A stretch of DNA of 64,000 bases from RGIG3701 sp031553595. GTDB lineage: Bacteria > Planctomycetota > Planctomycetia > Pirellulales > Thermoguttaceae. How positions within the stretch are numbered: the stretch's first letter is position 1; each line of letters begins with the position of its first letter. The stretch covers positions 62,001 through 126,000 of the forward strand of contig JAVBLI010000012.1 in the NCBI GenBank assembly GCA_031553595.1, given 5' to 3'. The notes under the pieces were generated by a model. That model ran no database searches, was not told the origin of the DNA, and saw only the letters and a program-made list of their open reading frames with translations. The position numbers and the translations under genes are program-made. Shown in pieces: positions 17,396 through 25,556 of this stretch.

Positions 17396-17510
17396 AAAAT
17401 GAGGAATGAGAAATAAAGAAATGAGAAATGGCGCAAGCGTCCTTCAAATATTTCTCATTCCTCATTCCTTTATTTTTTTATTTCTTTATTCCTAATTCCC
17501 CCGGAGTTTC
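17396..17510. repeat. Degenerate 7-bp array and inverted repeat between rhaA and the next gene
   Basis: Starting two bases after the rhaA stop, units such as AATGAGG, AATGAGA and AAATGAG run in near-7-bp steps. They are followed by the inverse array (TTTCTCA, TTCCTCA, TTCCT) at about 17450-17470, then a T-rich stretch. The two halves can fold into a long hairpin, leaving only CGGAG and a few bases before the ATG at 17513. Confidence 0.8.
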
Positions 17511-17512
17511 CG

Positions 17513-20500
17513 ATGCCCGCTTTAGCCAAAAACATCTGCGTCCTTTTCACACTACTGGCCGCCGCGTCCGCGTTTTCCGCTGAGAATATGATCGGGCGGC
17601 AATCGCAAAACGAGGGCATCTTCGCCGTGCCCGCGTCGGGGCCGGTGACGATCGACGGCGACCTGGCCGACTGGGATCTCTCGGGCCAAGTCTGGTCTTT
17701 CGCCGACACGCTGGTCCGCGACCGTTTCTCGGTGAAGACCGCCGCGATGTGGGACCGCGACAATCTTTACCTGGCCTTTCTCTGGAAAGACCCGACGCCG
17801 ATGTTCAGCACCATCAACCCGGATTTCGACCCCGACAAGGGCTGGATTTCCGACGCCATCCAGCTCCGCGTCTGCGCCGGCGGCCAGACGAGCTGGATGG
17901 ACACCTGGTACCACACCCCCACGCGGCGGGCCGTCTTTCAGTACTCTTACTGGAAGGACGAGACCAGCGACACGAAGGGGCTGGACCAGCGGCTTTTGAT
18001 CGGCAAGCCCGACGCCACCGACCTGGGCGGCGGCATCCAGCTCGCCTACAAAAAACTTCCCGCCGGCGACGGATTCATCCAGGAAATGCGGATTCCGTGG
18101 AGCGTGGTGTACCGCAAGGCGCACGCCGCCGCCGCGGGAGACGTGTTCAAAATGGGGATGGAATTTCTCTGGGGCCCCGCCACCGGCGACACATGGCCCA
18201 TTCACCGCTACGCCGACAACATGGCGCAGGGCGAAACCTCACGTGAGTTTTTCTGGACCGGCCGGCGTCTCTGGGGCGAAGTCCGTCTGCTGGCCGAGGG
18301 GAAAATCGCGCCACGGCGTTACATCCCCGACTCCGACCGTCTCACGGGCTGCATTCCCGTGCGTGCGACGCTGCCCGGCGGAAACGAAAATCTCGAAAAA
18401 ATCGCCGGCTTCACGCTCGTGGTGGAAGACGCCGACGGACGCCGTGTGCGGAATCTCGCGGGGGATCTCGACCCGCAGGAATATGCCGTCAAAGACGCCC
18501 CCGCCGGGACGGTCGAGGTGCCGTGGGACGGCCTGGATGATTCCGGAAAACTCGTGCCGCCGGGCGAATACAAAATCCGCGGCCTGGCACACGGCCCGCT
18601 GGGCGCCGATTTCCAGCGCACGTATTACAACCCCGGCACGCCGCCCTGGGCCACCGCAGACGGTTCCGGTGCGTGGGGTGCCGACCACAGCCCGCCGCAA
18701 TTCGCCGCCCGCTGCGGTGACTGGATGATCCTCGCCTGGGGTTTCGCGGAAGGCGGTTCCGGCATCCTCGGCGTGGCCCCCGAAGGCCGCAAGCGATGGG
18801 GTGAAAAACGCGGCGTCTCCGCCCTGGCCGCCAACACGAAACACCTTTTCGCCGTCCCGAATTCCTGGCACACTACCGAGGAAGCCCTCCTGCGAATGGA
18901 AGGCACGACCGGCCAATTCGCGCCCTTCATCCGTAACGGCGCCGCGAGGCCGGTGGAGCTCCCCGTGCAGGAAATCCTCGCCGACACGCCCATTCAGGAC
19001 AAGGAAACCCGCGGCCGGATTATCGCCATGGCCGCCACCAATGTGGAACTCGCCATCCTCTTTTCCGGCGGGTACATGGCCCTCATCGAGGCCGACTCCG
19101 GCGAGCTCATCCGCACGATGCACCTCCAGGAAGCCCTCTTCCACAAAGCCGCGAAAGACAGCCCGTTCCCCGGCCTGGCGTTTTCGCCCGACGGCAAGAA
19201 ACTCGCCATCAGCACCGGCGGCAAGCTGGCAATTTTCATGCCCTCCGACGGAAGCGTGCACACGCCGACTTTCGAAACGCTCGCCACGGCGGGACCCGTC
19301 ACCTACGACCCCGCCGGCACACTCTGGGTCATGGACACCGGCCCCGACCAGCAAATCAAAGCGTATGACGCCGATGGCAAACTCCTCGGCACCGCCGCGC
19401 GCAAAGGCGGACGCCCCATCCGCGGCACGTTCCTGCCCGACGCCGTGAAGAATGTTTCGTCGCTGGCCACCGACGCCCGGGGCGACGTCTGGGCCGTGGA
19501 GTGCTGGGAATTCCCGCGCCGCGTTTCCGTATGGTCGCCCCAAGACGGCACGCTCGTCCGCGACTACATCGGCAACACCGGCTACGCCGGCGCCGGCGGC
19601 TTCCTCCACGAGCAAGACCCCGCGCGCGGCTATCTCGGCCCGATGGAATTCCTCTTCGACCCCGACTCCCGCGGCTGGAAACTCAACGCCATTCTCTGGT
19701 GCCCCGACCGCGAAAAAGGCGAATCCTTCGCCGTCAATCCCGGCGACCTGCCAGACCAAAGCGTCTTTTACAGCGACGCAAGCGGCACCCGCCACGAATA
19801 CATGTTCGCCCCGCTGGGCGGCAATTACCGTCCCGGCTACGTCATTTTCATGCGGGAATCAGGCGACGACTGGCGACCCGTGACCATGATCGGCACCGTC
19901 GGCGGCGTCAGCGGCACCTACGCCCACCACGGCAACGTGGAAACGCCCCCCGCAGGCGATTTCGCCGAATACAACCTCTACGACGGCATGTTCTGGAACG
20001 ACCGCAACCGCGATGGCAAAGTGCAATTCGACGAATGCGAAATCATCAAAACCGCCCAGCCCGGCACCCCCGAGCGCGGCGGCCGTCCCGGCATCCCCCT
20101 GCAGGACTCCTGGGGCACGCGGATGGACACCACGAATCTCACGCTTTATACCGTCGACCGTGAAGAAAAAACCGTCTGCGAATACAGACCCACCGGCTTC
20201 ACGCCCGAAGGCGCCCCAATTTACGGCCCCGCCAGCATGCGGAACGTGGGCTTCACCGTCTCCGGCGGCGAGGCCATTCCGGTGGAGGGCCAGGACACCG
20301 CGATTTCGCTTTCCTGGGACAACGACGGCCGTCTGGCGGGCTTCAGCAGAAGCACGGGCCGCGAGCTGTGGACGTACCCCACGCCATACCATTTCGTGCA
20401 CGGTTCGCACCGCGCGACGATGCCTAAGCCCGGCCTTTTAATCGGCACGCTGCAAATCATGGGAATCGTCGACGGCAGCCAGCCCGAAAAGGCCTTTTTC

Positions 20501-21529
20501 GGCATGCGGGGCAATCTCGGCCAGGACTTTTACATGACCACCGACGGCCTTTACATCACCGCCATGTGTCTCGACGGCCGCCTGCCCGGCATGAGCCTGC
20601 CCGCCACGGAAGACGAGATGGCCGCGATGCCGATCGAGATGTTCTCCAACGGTGGCGAGCCGTTCAACGGATGGTTGGGCAGGCAATCCGACGGCGTCAT
20701 CCGCATGACTAACGGCATGGCGCGGGAAGCCGTCATGGTGACCCGCCTGCGGGGTTTCGAGACGATGCAGCGTTTCGCCGCGCCGCAACTGGCGCTTACG
20801 CCCGAAATGTGCCGTAAAGCGGAGGCCGAGGATGTCGCGCGGAAGCAGGAGGCCGCGAAGAAACTGGAATACGCCATCAAGCGCAAACCCGCGGACGGCT
20901 GGGACGAAATCCCTGAAATCCAGGTTCGCAAAGCCGGCCAACCCGCCTGGACGCGCGTGCGACTGGCCTACGACGACGACCGCCTGTACGCGCGATTCGA
21001 AGTCCACAACGATCCGTCTCCGTGGAAGAACACCGGCAACGACGTCTCCCGGCTTTTCAAAACCGGCGACTGCGTGGACATCCAGCTTAGCCCGACCGCC
21101 AACGAAGCTGACAACGCGGCGGACGGCGACCTGCGAATTCTGGTGGCCAAATTCGGCGACAACCCCGTGGCCGTCCTGATGCGGGAAGTGGACACGGCCG
21201 CCGACGGCTCCGAGAAAGTTTCCTACAAATCCCCCGTCATGACGCGAGAAATGGCCCGTGTCAAGGTGCTGGACGACGCCGACCTCCGCGTGCACACCGG
21301 CGGCGACAACTGGAGCGTGGAGCTTTCCATCCCGTGGGCCGCCCTGGGCATGAAGCCCGAAAAAGGCAAAACCCTCCGCGGTGATGTGGGCTTCATCCTC
21401 TCCAACGACGTGGGCACCGAGAACGTCGCGCGTGTCTACTGGAGCAATCAGGACACGAACCTCGTCAACGACCTTCCCAGCGAAGCCATCCTCCAGCCCG
21501 CCCGCTGGGCGACGATGCGCTTCGAGTGA
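17513..21529 (+). CDS. Large secreted protein with N- and C-terminal CBM9-like domains
   Basis: The 1338-residue protein starts after CGGAG with a signal peptide ending near AFSA. Residues about 35-220 resemble a family 9 carbohydrate-binding module (VTIDGDLADWDLSG, LYLAFLWKD, DAIQLRVCAGG). A FlgD-type Ig-like segment follows near 290-370 (VEVPWDGLDDSGKLVPPGEY). A long beta-propeller-like middle comes next (PFPGLAFSPDGKKLAIS, GTLWVMDTG). The last 200 residues again look CBM9-like (LYARFEVHNDPSPW, CVDIQLSP, WSVELSIPWAALGM). No glycosidase signature is evident. It probably binds polysaccharide at the cell surface or in the periplasm, and the rhaA neighbour suggests a rhamnose-containing target. 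It ends inside an 8-bp array. Confidence 0.8.
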   Translation: MPALAKNICVLFTLLAAASAFSAENMIGRQSQNEGIFAVPASGPVTIDGDLADWDLSGQVWSFADTLVRDRFSVKTAAMWDRDNLYLAFLWKDPTPMFSTINPDFDPDKGWISDAIQLRVCAGGQTSWMDTWYHTPTRRAVFQYSYWKDETSDTKGLDQRLLIGKPDATDLGGGIQLAYKKLPAGDGFIQEMRIPWSVVYRKAHAAAAGDVFKMGMEFLWGPATGDTWPIHRYADNMAQGETSREFFWTGRRLWGEVRLLAEGKIAPRRYIPDSDRLTGCIPVRATLPGGNENLEKIAGFTLVVEDADGRRVRNLAGDLDPQEYAVKDAPAGTVEVPWDGLDDSGKLVPPGEYKIRGLAHGPLGADFQRTYYNPGTPPWATADGSGAWGADHSPPQFAARCGDWMILAWGFAEGGSGILGVAPEGRKRWGEKRGVSALAANTKHLFAVPNSWHTTEEALLRMEGTTGQFAPFIRNGAARPVELPVQEILADTPIQDKETRGRIIAMAATNVELAILFSGGYMALIEADSGELIRTMHLQEALFHKAAKDSPFPGLAFSPDGKKLAISTGGKLAIFMPSDGSVHTPTFETLATAGPVTYDPAGTLWVMDTGPDQQIKAYDADGKLLGTAARKGGRPIRGTFLPDAVKNVSSLATDARGDVWAVECWEFPRRVSVWSPQDGTLVRDYIGNTGYAGAGGFLHEQDPARGYLGPMEFLFDPDSRGWKLNAILWCPDREKGESFAVNPGDLPDQSVFYSDASGTRHEYMFAPLGGNYRPGYVIFMRESGDDWRPVTMIGTVGGVSGTYAHHGNVETPPAGDFAEYNLYDGMFWNDRNRDGKVQFDECEIIKTAQPGTPERGGRPGIPLQDSWGTRMDTTNLTLYTVDREEKTVCEYRPTGFTPEGAPIYGPASMRNVGFTVSGGEAIPVEGQDTAISLSWDNDGRLAGFSRSTGRELWTYPTPYHFVHGSHRATMPKPGLLIGTLQIMGIVDGSQPEKAFFGMRGNLGQDFYMTTDGLYITAMCLDGRLPGMSLPATEDEMAAMPIEMFSNGGEPFNGWLGRQSDGVIRMTNGMAREAVMVTRLRGFETMQRFAAPQLALTPEMCRKAEAEDVARKQEAAKKLEYAIKRKPADGWDEIPEIQVRKAGQPAWTRVRLAYDDDRLYARFEVHNDPSPWKNTGNDVSRLFKTGDCVDIQLSPTANEADNAADGDLRILVAKFGDNPVAVLMREVDTAADGSEKVSYKSPVMTREMARVKVLDDADLRVHTGGDNWSVELSIPWAALGMKPEKGKTLRGDVGFILSNDVGTENVARVYWSNQDTNLVNDLPSEAILQPARWATMRFE

Positions 21530-21578
21530 AAGAGTGGCTGGCGTCAAACACACTCCCTCTTCACTTGTTCACTCGCGG
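21524..21578. repeat. 8-bp-period array O1 running through a stop codon
   Basis: GAGTGAAAGAGTGG (21524-21537) contains the TGA stop of the upstream gene (21527-21529). It is followed by GCTGGCGT and an inverse part, CTTCACTTGTTCACTCGC. The same GTGAAAGAGTGGCTGGCGT string recurs at 26970-26986. Confidence 0.75.
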
Positions 21579-21588
21579 CTCTGCCGCT

Positions 21589-23142
21589 TTATTCCGGCAG
21601 CGGTTTTCCGTGCGTTTCCGGCAGCAGCCAGATGAGGAGGATGCCGACGAGGAAAATCGGGCTCATGAACGCCCCGGCCATGCGGAACTGGTGGGCCGGG
21701 TCTGCGGGGTTATAAAAGGTCGCGGTCAGAATGCCGAACACACCGGGGCCCAGCGCCGCCAAATAGCGGCCCGCATTATAACAGAACGAGACGGCCGTCG
21801 ACCGCAGCCGCGTGGGGAACAACTCCGGGAAGTAAATCGTGTACCCGCCCATCAGCGAGGACATGGAAAACCCCATCACCGGCACGAAAACGCACAGCCG
21901 CGGGAGCGAATCCACCAGCAGGAACACCGCGAGAATGCTGAGCATGGCGGCGATGAGAAAAAGCGTAAACGTTTTCCGCCGGCCGATGCGCGTGGTGATG
22001 AGCGTGAAGGAGAACACGCCGAGAAACCCGCCGATGTTCGTCAGCAGCGTGGTCAGGCCCGCGATGTTATCCACTTTCGTCTGCACCAATTTCTGATACC
22101 TCGCGACTTTCTCCCGCGTCTCGGGGGGGACGGTTTTTTCGAGGGCCGCGACGGCCGCTTTTTTATCTTTTATCTCCGCATTCAGCTTCCCGGAAATGAT
22201 ATGATCCCGCTGCGCGATGTACGCCTCATCCTCCGGCGTGAGCGCGATATTCAGTTCAATCATCGCCGCCGCCTGCATCCGCGGCTCAAACACCGCACGG
22301 TTCAAGTCGATCGCGAACGTCATGATTCCCCAGAATCCGATTACGCCCACGGTGGCGAAAAGCATGCCCATCACCACGCGGTAACGGATCGCGTGATCCC
22401 CGAAAAGCTCCCGGATGGAGCCGGTTTTATGGCCCGTGGAGGCTTCCGTATTTTTCGACTGCCGCCACACTTCCGGCTCTTTCAGGTACTTCCAGTCGAG
22501 GTACACCAGCAGCACGGGCAGCAGGCCGACCAAAAACGCCCACCGCCACGTACTCCACGGAAGCATCCCCGCCAGGACGAGCTGCCCAATGAAAAAAGTT
22601 ACCCCCGCGGCCGCGATATTCCCGCACGCCGAGAACGCCTGCATGGCGCCCAGGGCGTACGGCCGGGCGCGATTCGTCAGGGATTCCGCGATGATCGTGG
22701 CACAGACAGCGAACTGGCCTCCCACCCCCAGTCCAACCAGAAAGCGGAACACCAGAAACTGCTCCAGCGTCTGGGCCATGCCACAAAAACCTGTGAACAG
22801 CGCGTAAAGCGCCAGCGTCACGCACATGACTTTCACCCGGCCGAATTTATCCGCCCAGATGCCGAAAAGGATGCCGCCAGTGGCCCAGCCGATGAGCATC
22901 AGACTCGTGGCCCAGCCGCCCCAGCGCCCAACTTCCGGGTCCCTTTCCAGCACACCCAGCAGTTCCGCCACCGCCGGGACGCGCGAAATGGCGAAAAGTT
23001 GCTGATCAAAACAGTCGAAAGTCCAGCCGCAGGTGCAGAGAATGACGACCATCCAGTGATAACGCGTCATTTCCGCGTACCACGGCGTGCGCTGCGGCGT
23101 CTCGGCCACGGGAGTAGCAGGCGTTTCCGGGAGCTGGCTCAT
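21589..23142 (-). CDS. MFS transporter
   Basis: The 517-residue inner-membrane protein has about twelve hydrophobic segments. The MFS loop 2-3 signature appears as GIWADKFGRVKVM; the second-half element is RIGRRKTF. FPELFPTRLRSTAVSF is typical of sugar/organic-acid symporters. Unusually, a charged segment of some 70 residues without membrane character is inserted between the halves (about 270-345, rich in Lys and Glu). GGAGGAT precedes the ATG. Being next to the rhamnose-related genes, it may import their sugar, but the substrate cannot be read from the sequence. Confidence 0.87.
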   Translation of the reverse strand: MSQLPETPATPVAETPQRTPWYAEMTRYHWMVVILCTCGWTFDCFDQQLFAISRVPAVAELLGVLERDPEVGRWGGWATSLMLIGWATGGILFGIWADKFGRVKVMCVTLALYALFTGFCGMAQTLEQFLVFRFLVGLGVGGQFAVCATIIAESLTNRARPYALGAMQAFSACGNIAAAGVTFFIGQLVLAGMLPWSTWRWAFLVGLLPVLLVYLDWKYLKEPEVWRQSKNTEASTGHKTGSIRELFGDHAIRYRVVMGMLFATVGVIGFWGIMTFAIDLNRAVFEPRMQAAAMIELNIALTPEDEAYIAQRDHIISGKLNAEIKDKKAAVAALEKTVPPETREKVARYQKLVQTKVDNIAGLTTLLTNIGGFLGVFSFTLITTRIGRRKTFTLFLIAAMLSILAVFLLVDSLPRLCVFVPVMGFSMSSLMGGYTIYFPELFPTRLRSTAVSFCYNAGRYLAALGPGVFGILTATFYNPADPAHQFRMAGAFMSPIFLVGILLIWLLPETHGKPLPE

Positions 23143-23506
23143 AAATCCTCCATTCAGCCGAGTTCATGCGGGTATGCGGTAAAAAACGTTTTCATTTCCA
23201 CGTATTCAGTGTCCCGTTTTCACGGTTTATTTTACCCATCCTTCCGCGTTCTCGCTGATTTCATGGAAAAAGCGAAAAATTGGGAGAAAAAAATTAAAAA
23301 CGCGCATTTTCCGAAATCCCGCCGCGTCATTAGGGTAACAGGAGAGATGAATCCGCGATTTTTTTGAAAAACCCTGGTGGAATCGCGATTTTCATCTTTC
23401 CTTCCGGGTAAAAATGGTGTAAAAAGGGTGTGTTATTATTCGCGTGCCTGGCGGCGGTAAGCCGTTTCGGCGCGGAACTCTCGTGAATACTTAAGGAGTG
23501 TGTGTC
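23143..23506. other. Intergenic region between divergent genes
   Basis: About 365 bp without a supported gene. An imperfect inverted repeat (GATGAATCCGCGATT with AATCGCGATTTTCATC, about 23346-23396) lies about 110 bp upstream of the next start. It could be a leader hairpin or an operator. A short basic open frame at about 23262-23366 was considered but has no ribosome site. Confidence 0.5.
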
Positions 23507-23923
23507 ATGTTAAAAAAGACGAAAATGATCATCCCCGCGGCAATGATGCTCGCGGCCGTGGTGTGCGTGCTTTTCGTACCGGTGCAGCAGGCGTCCGCCC
23601 GGACGGGGGTCAGTATCAGTGTGGGCACGGATTACGGATTTTTCAGTATCGGCCCGCAGTATTATCATCCGCCCGTGGTGGTCGCGCCCCCGCCGCCGCC
23701 GGTGATCGTCGCGCCAGCTCCCGTGGTGATGGCCCCGCCGCCCGTGGTGATTCCCGCGCGACCGTATTATTATTCGTATCCAGGGTATTACGCCCCGCCA
23801 CCGCCGCCGCCGGCGCATCATCACCATCATGCTGCTCCGCCACCGCCGCCGCGCCGTGACGCTCCGCCGCCACCACCGCCGCACCGGAATGCTCCGCCGC
23901 CGGTAAGAGGCCCGCGGTATTAA
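23507..23923 (+). CDS. Secreted Pro/His-rich low-complexity protein
   Basis: The 138-residue product starts at MLKKTKM, eight bases after AAGGAG (23493-23498); a GTG nine bases upstream overlaps that ribosome site and is rejected. A signal peptide ends QQASA. After a short conserved-looking part (TGVSISVGTDYGFFSIGPQYY) the protein is almost all proline, valine, tyrosine and histidine, with runs of five to six prolines and one five-histidine run. Such tails occur on exported planctomycete proteins of unknown role; a metal-binding or wall-spanning role is only a guess. It is a single gene with a terminator-like repeat behind it. Confidence 0.75.
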   Translation: MLKKTKMIIPAAMMLAAVVCVLFVPVQQASARTGVSISVGTDYGFFSIGPQYYHPPVVVAPPPPPVIVAPAPVVMAPPPVVIPARPYYYSYPGYYAPPPPPPAHHHHHAAPPPPPRRDAPPPPPPHRNAPPPVRGPRY

Positions 23924-23945
23924 TCGCCCCTGATGGAAACCATAA

Positions 23946-23998
23946 AGCAGCAGCCGTGAACCCAGCATTTTGCGCCGTTCCCGGCCGCTGCTTTTTTT
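23946..23998. terminator. Short family 1 derivative acting as a terminator
   Basis: AGCAGCAGCCGTGA (23946-23959) pairs imperfectly with TCCCGGCCGCTGC, followed by seven Ts (23992-23998). It keeps the ends of the family 1 palindrome but lacks the inner CAGAGACCGG arms. It lies between convergent genes, and its T-run reaches into the TAA of the minus-strand gene. Confidence 0.7.
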
Positions 23999-24947
23999 AC
24001 TCCAGCTCGCACACCGCCGTCACTGGGAAATGGTCGGACGGGTACTTCCCATCACCGTACGTGTCCCGCAGAATCTCCGCGGCGAGCATTTTCGTCCCCG
24101 GCAGCGCGAAAATATAATCGATTTTCCCCGCCCCCGGCTTCCGGAAACTGTTAAACGTCCCCACGTCCGTCTCCTCCGGATGCAGCACGCGGAACGTGTC
24201 CGCCATTTTCACCGGCGTCACGCGCGGCTCACCTGCCACGTGGATTTCCTCGCCCTTCAGGAACCGCACCACCGTGCTTTCTTCCCCGGCATTAAAATCC
24301 CCCGCGACGAAAACCGGGGCCCGCGCGTCTTTCCGTTCCGCCAGAAACGCCGTGATTTGCGCCGCCGCATTTTCGCGTGCCAGGCCGCTGACGTGATCCA
24401 GGTGCGTGTTCAAAAAATACACACTCCGCCCGGTGCGGACACGCTCTTCAGCGCCGGCATCTTTCTTTAACTCCCAGAAACGCCCCCACGTGGCCACGCG
24501 CGGACACGCCGTTTCCCAGCTCTTACTTCCGGGCACATCCGGTGTCTCGCTGTGCCAGAACACGCCGTGCTCCGCCGCATCCATCTCCCAGCGGTCCCGC
24601 CGGTACAGAATCGGCGTGGCCTCCCCACTTTCCTCCGATTTCTCCCGGGAGCGGTAAAAAATGCCGTACTCCGGGAGCTTTTCGCGGATGAATTTCACCT
24701 GATCATACGCCTCCTCGGGCGTGATAACGGCCTCCTGCAGGCCGACGAAATCATAACCACCGCGTTTCATGAGCTCCACCACCGCATCGCGCCGCAGCAG
24801 CCAGTCGTTCGGCGTCCCCCGGTCTCCGTGGCTCATGCGGATGTTAAACGTCATGATGCGAATGCCGTTTTCGTCGGCATCCAGCACGCCGGGAGACGAA
24901 ATGGCCAGGAACATCAGTAAAACAACAAAAACAGGCAGGTTTTTCAT
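23997..24947 (-). CDS. Secreted endonuclease/exonuclease/phosphatase-family hydrolase
   Basis: The 316-residue protein has a signal peptide and the complete EEP fold motifs in order: TFNIRMSHGD near 31, VGLQEA near 67, NTHLDHVSG, VAGDFNA, KIDYIF, and SDHFPV at the end. The family cleaves phosphodiester or phosphate bonds with a divalent metal. Secreted members with this layout are often called nuclease or sphingomyelinase-like; the substrate here is unknown. AAAGGGG precedes the ATG. Promoter TTGCAA-17-TAAAAT lies upstream. Confidence 0.88.
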   Translation of the reverse strand: MKNLPVFVVLLMFLAISSPGVLDADENGIRIMTFNIRMSHGDRGTPNDWLLRRDAVVELMKRGGYDFVGLQEAVITPEEAYDQVKFIREKLPEYGIFYRSREKSEESGEATPILYRRDRWEMDAAEHGVFWHSETPDVPGSKSWETACPRVATWGRFWELKKDAGAEERVRTGRSVYFLNTHLDHVSGLARENAAAQITAFLAERKDARAPVFVAGDFNAGEESTVVRFLKGEEIHVAGEPRVTPVKMADTFRVLHPEETDVGTFNSFRKPGAGKIDYIFALPGTKMLAAEILRDTYGDGKYPSDHFPVTAVCELE

Positions 24948-24982
24948 TTTTACCCCTTTATTGAGAGACGGATGAACATTTA

Positions 24983-25002
24983 CCGTAATCAGTCGATTAC
25001 GG
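24983..25002. repeat. Small perfect hairpin
   Basis: CCGTAATC (24983-24990) and GATTACGG (24995-25002) form an 8-bp stem with an AGTC loop. The arm resembles part of the family 2 palindrome (CGATTACGG). It lies in the leader of the minus-strand hydrolase. Confidence 0.55.
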
Positions 25003-25019
25003 CTGCGTACCGCCCCATT

Positions 25020-25048
25020 ATTTTACTTTCTCCCGCGAAAAATTGCAA
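25020..25048 (-). promoter_or_regulatory. Promoter of the EEP-family hydrolase
   Basis: Minus strand TTGCAA (25043-25048), 17 bp, TAAAAT (25020-25025). Confidence 0.6.
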
Positions 25049-25075
25049 GAAGTGCGAAAATCCCGCTCTAAACCC

Positions 25076-25104
25076 TTGATTTTACAGCGTTTCGGGTTTA
25101 TAAA
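25076..25104 (+). promoter_or_regulatory. Promoter of the 25180 gene and probably the oxidase genes
   Basis: TTGATT (25076-25081), 17 bp, TATAAA (25099-25104), about 70 bp before the first start. It lies back to back with the minus-strand promoter. Confidence 0.6.
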
Positions 25105-25179
25105 TAAGGAAAGGGCACTTGCTTTTCAAGTGCTCTGTGGAATAAAACGAAATTCGGAATTAACCGCAGGAACATACGC

Positions 25180-25491
25180 ATGAGTCAAGCAGGAGCGAAC
25201 GGCGCTACGGCAGCGGCAGCTGCACATCAGCAGAGGATCCGTAACGCCGTGCGGGCGTGCGGATCAATCGTCGAGATCGCCCCAGAGGGGTTCGAGCAAA
25301 TCGTCAGCCGAATGGCAGCGCAGGGCGAGCATCCCCTGGTGGTTCATGCCGAGGGTGGCTGGTTTTCGACCAGTTACACTTACCTGACAAATTATAAAGG
25401 GCTGTTTTTTTACACCAAATCGCCGGTCGAGCTCTGGCTTCCGGCGGGAGCGGAAATCATTCTCGTCAAAAAAATCTGGATACCGTCGTGA
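25180..25491 (+). CDS. Small hypothetical protein, probably conserved in planctomycetes
   Basis: The 103-residue soluble protein has an Ala-rich N terminus and a compact C-terminal part with GGWFSTSYTYLTNYKGLFFY and EIILVKKIWIPS. It resembles, from memory, small planctomycete proteins of unknown function. There is no signal peptide or cofactor motif. The ribosome site is weak (CAGGAA). It lies 65 bp upstream of the oxidase gene on the same strand and may be co-transcribed. The function is unknown. Confidence 0.75.
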   Translation: MSQAGANGATAAAAAHQQRIRNAVRACGSIVEIAPEGFEQIVSRMAAQGEHPLVVHAEGGWFSTSYTYLTNYKGLFFYTKSPVELWLPAGAEIILVKKIWIPS

Positions 25492-25556
25492 GGATGGACA
25501 AAAAATATAAATTTTAGGCTTTGCGTTTCAGGCCATAAATATTAAAGGAAAAAAAC

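Noticed and set aside
18239..19795. 518-codon open frame on the minus strand
   Set aside because: It is antisense to the 1338-residue secreted protein. High GC at third codon positions keeps antisense frames open; the product has no domain and is Gly/Val-biased.
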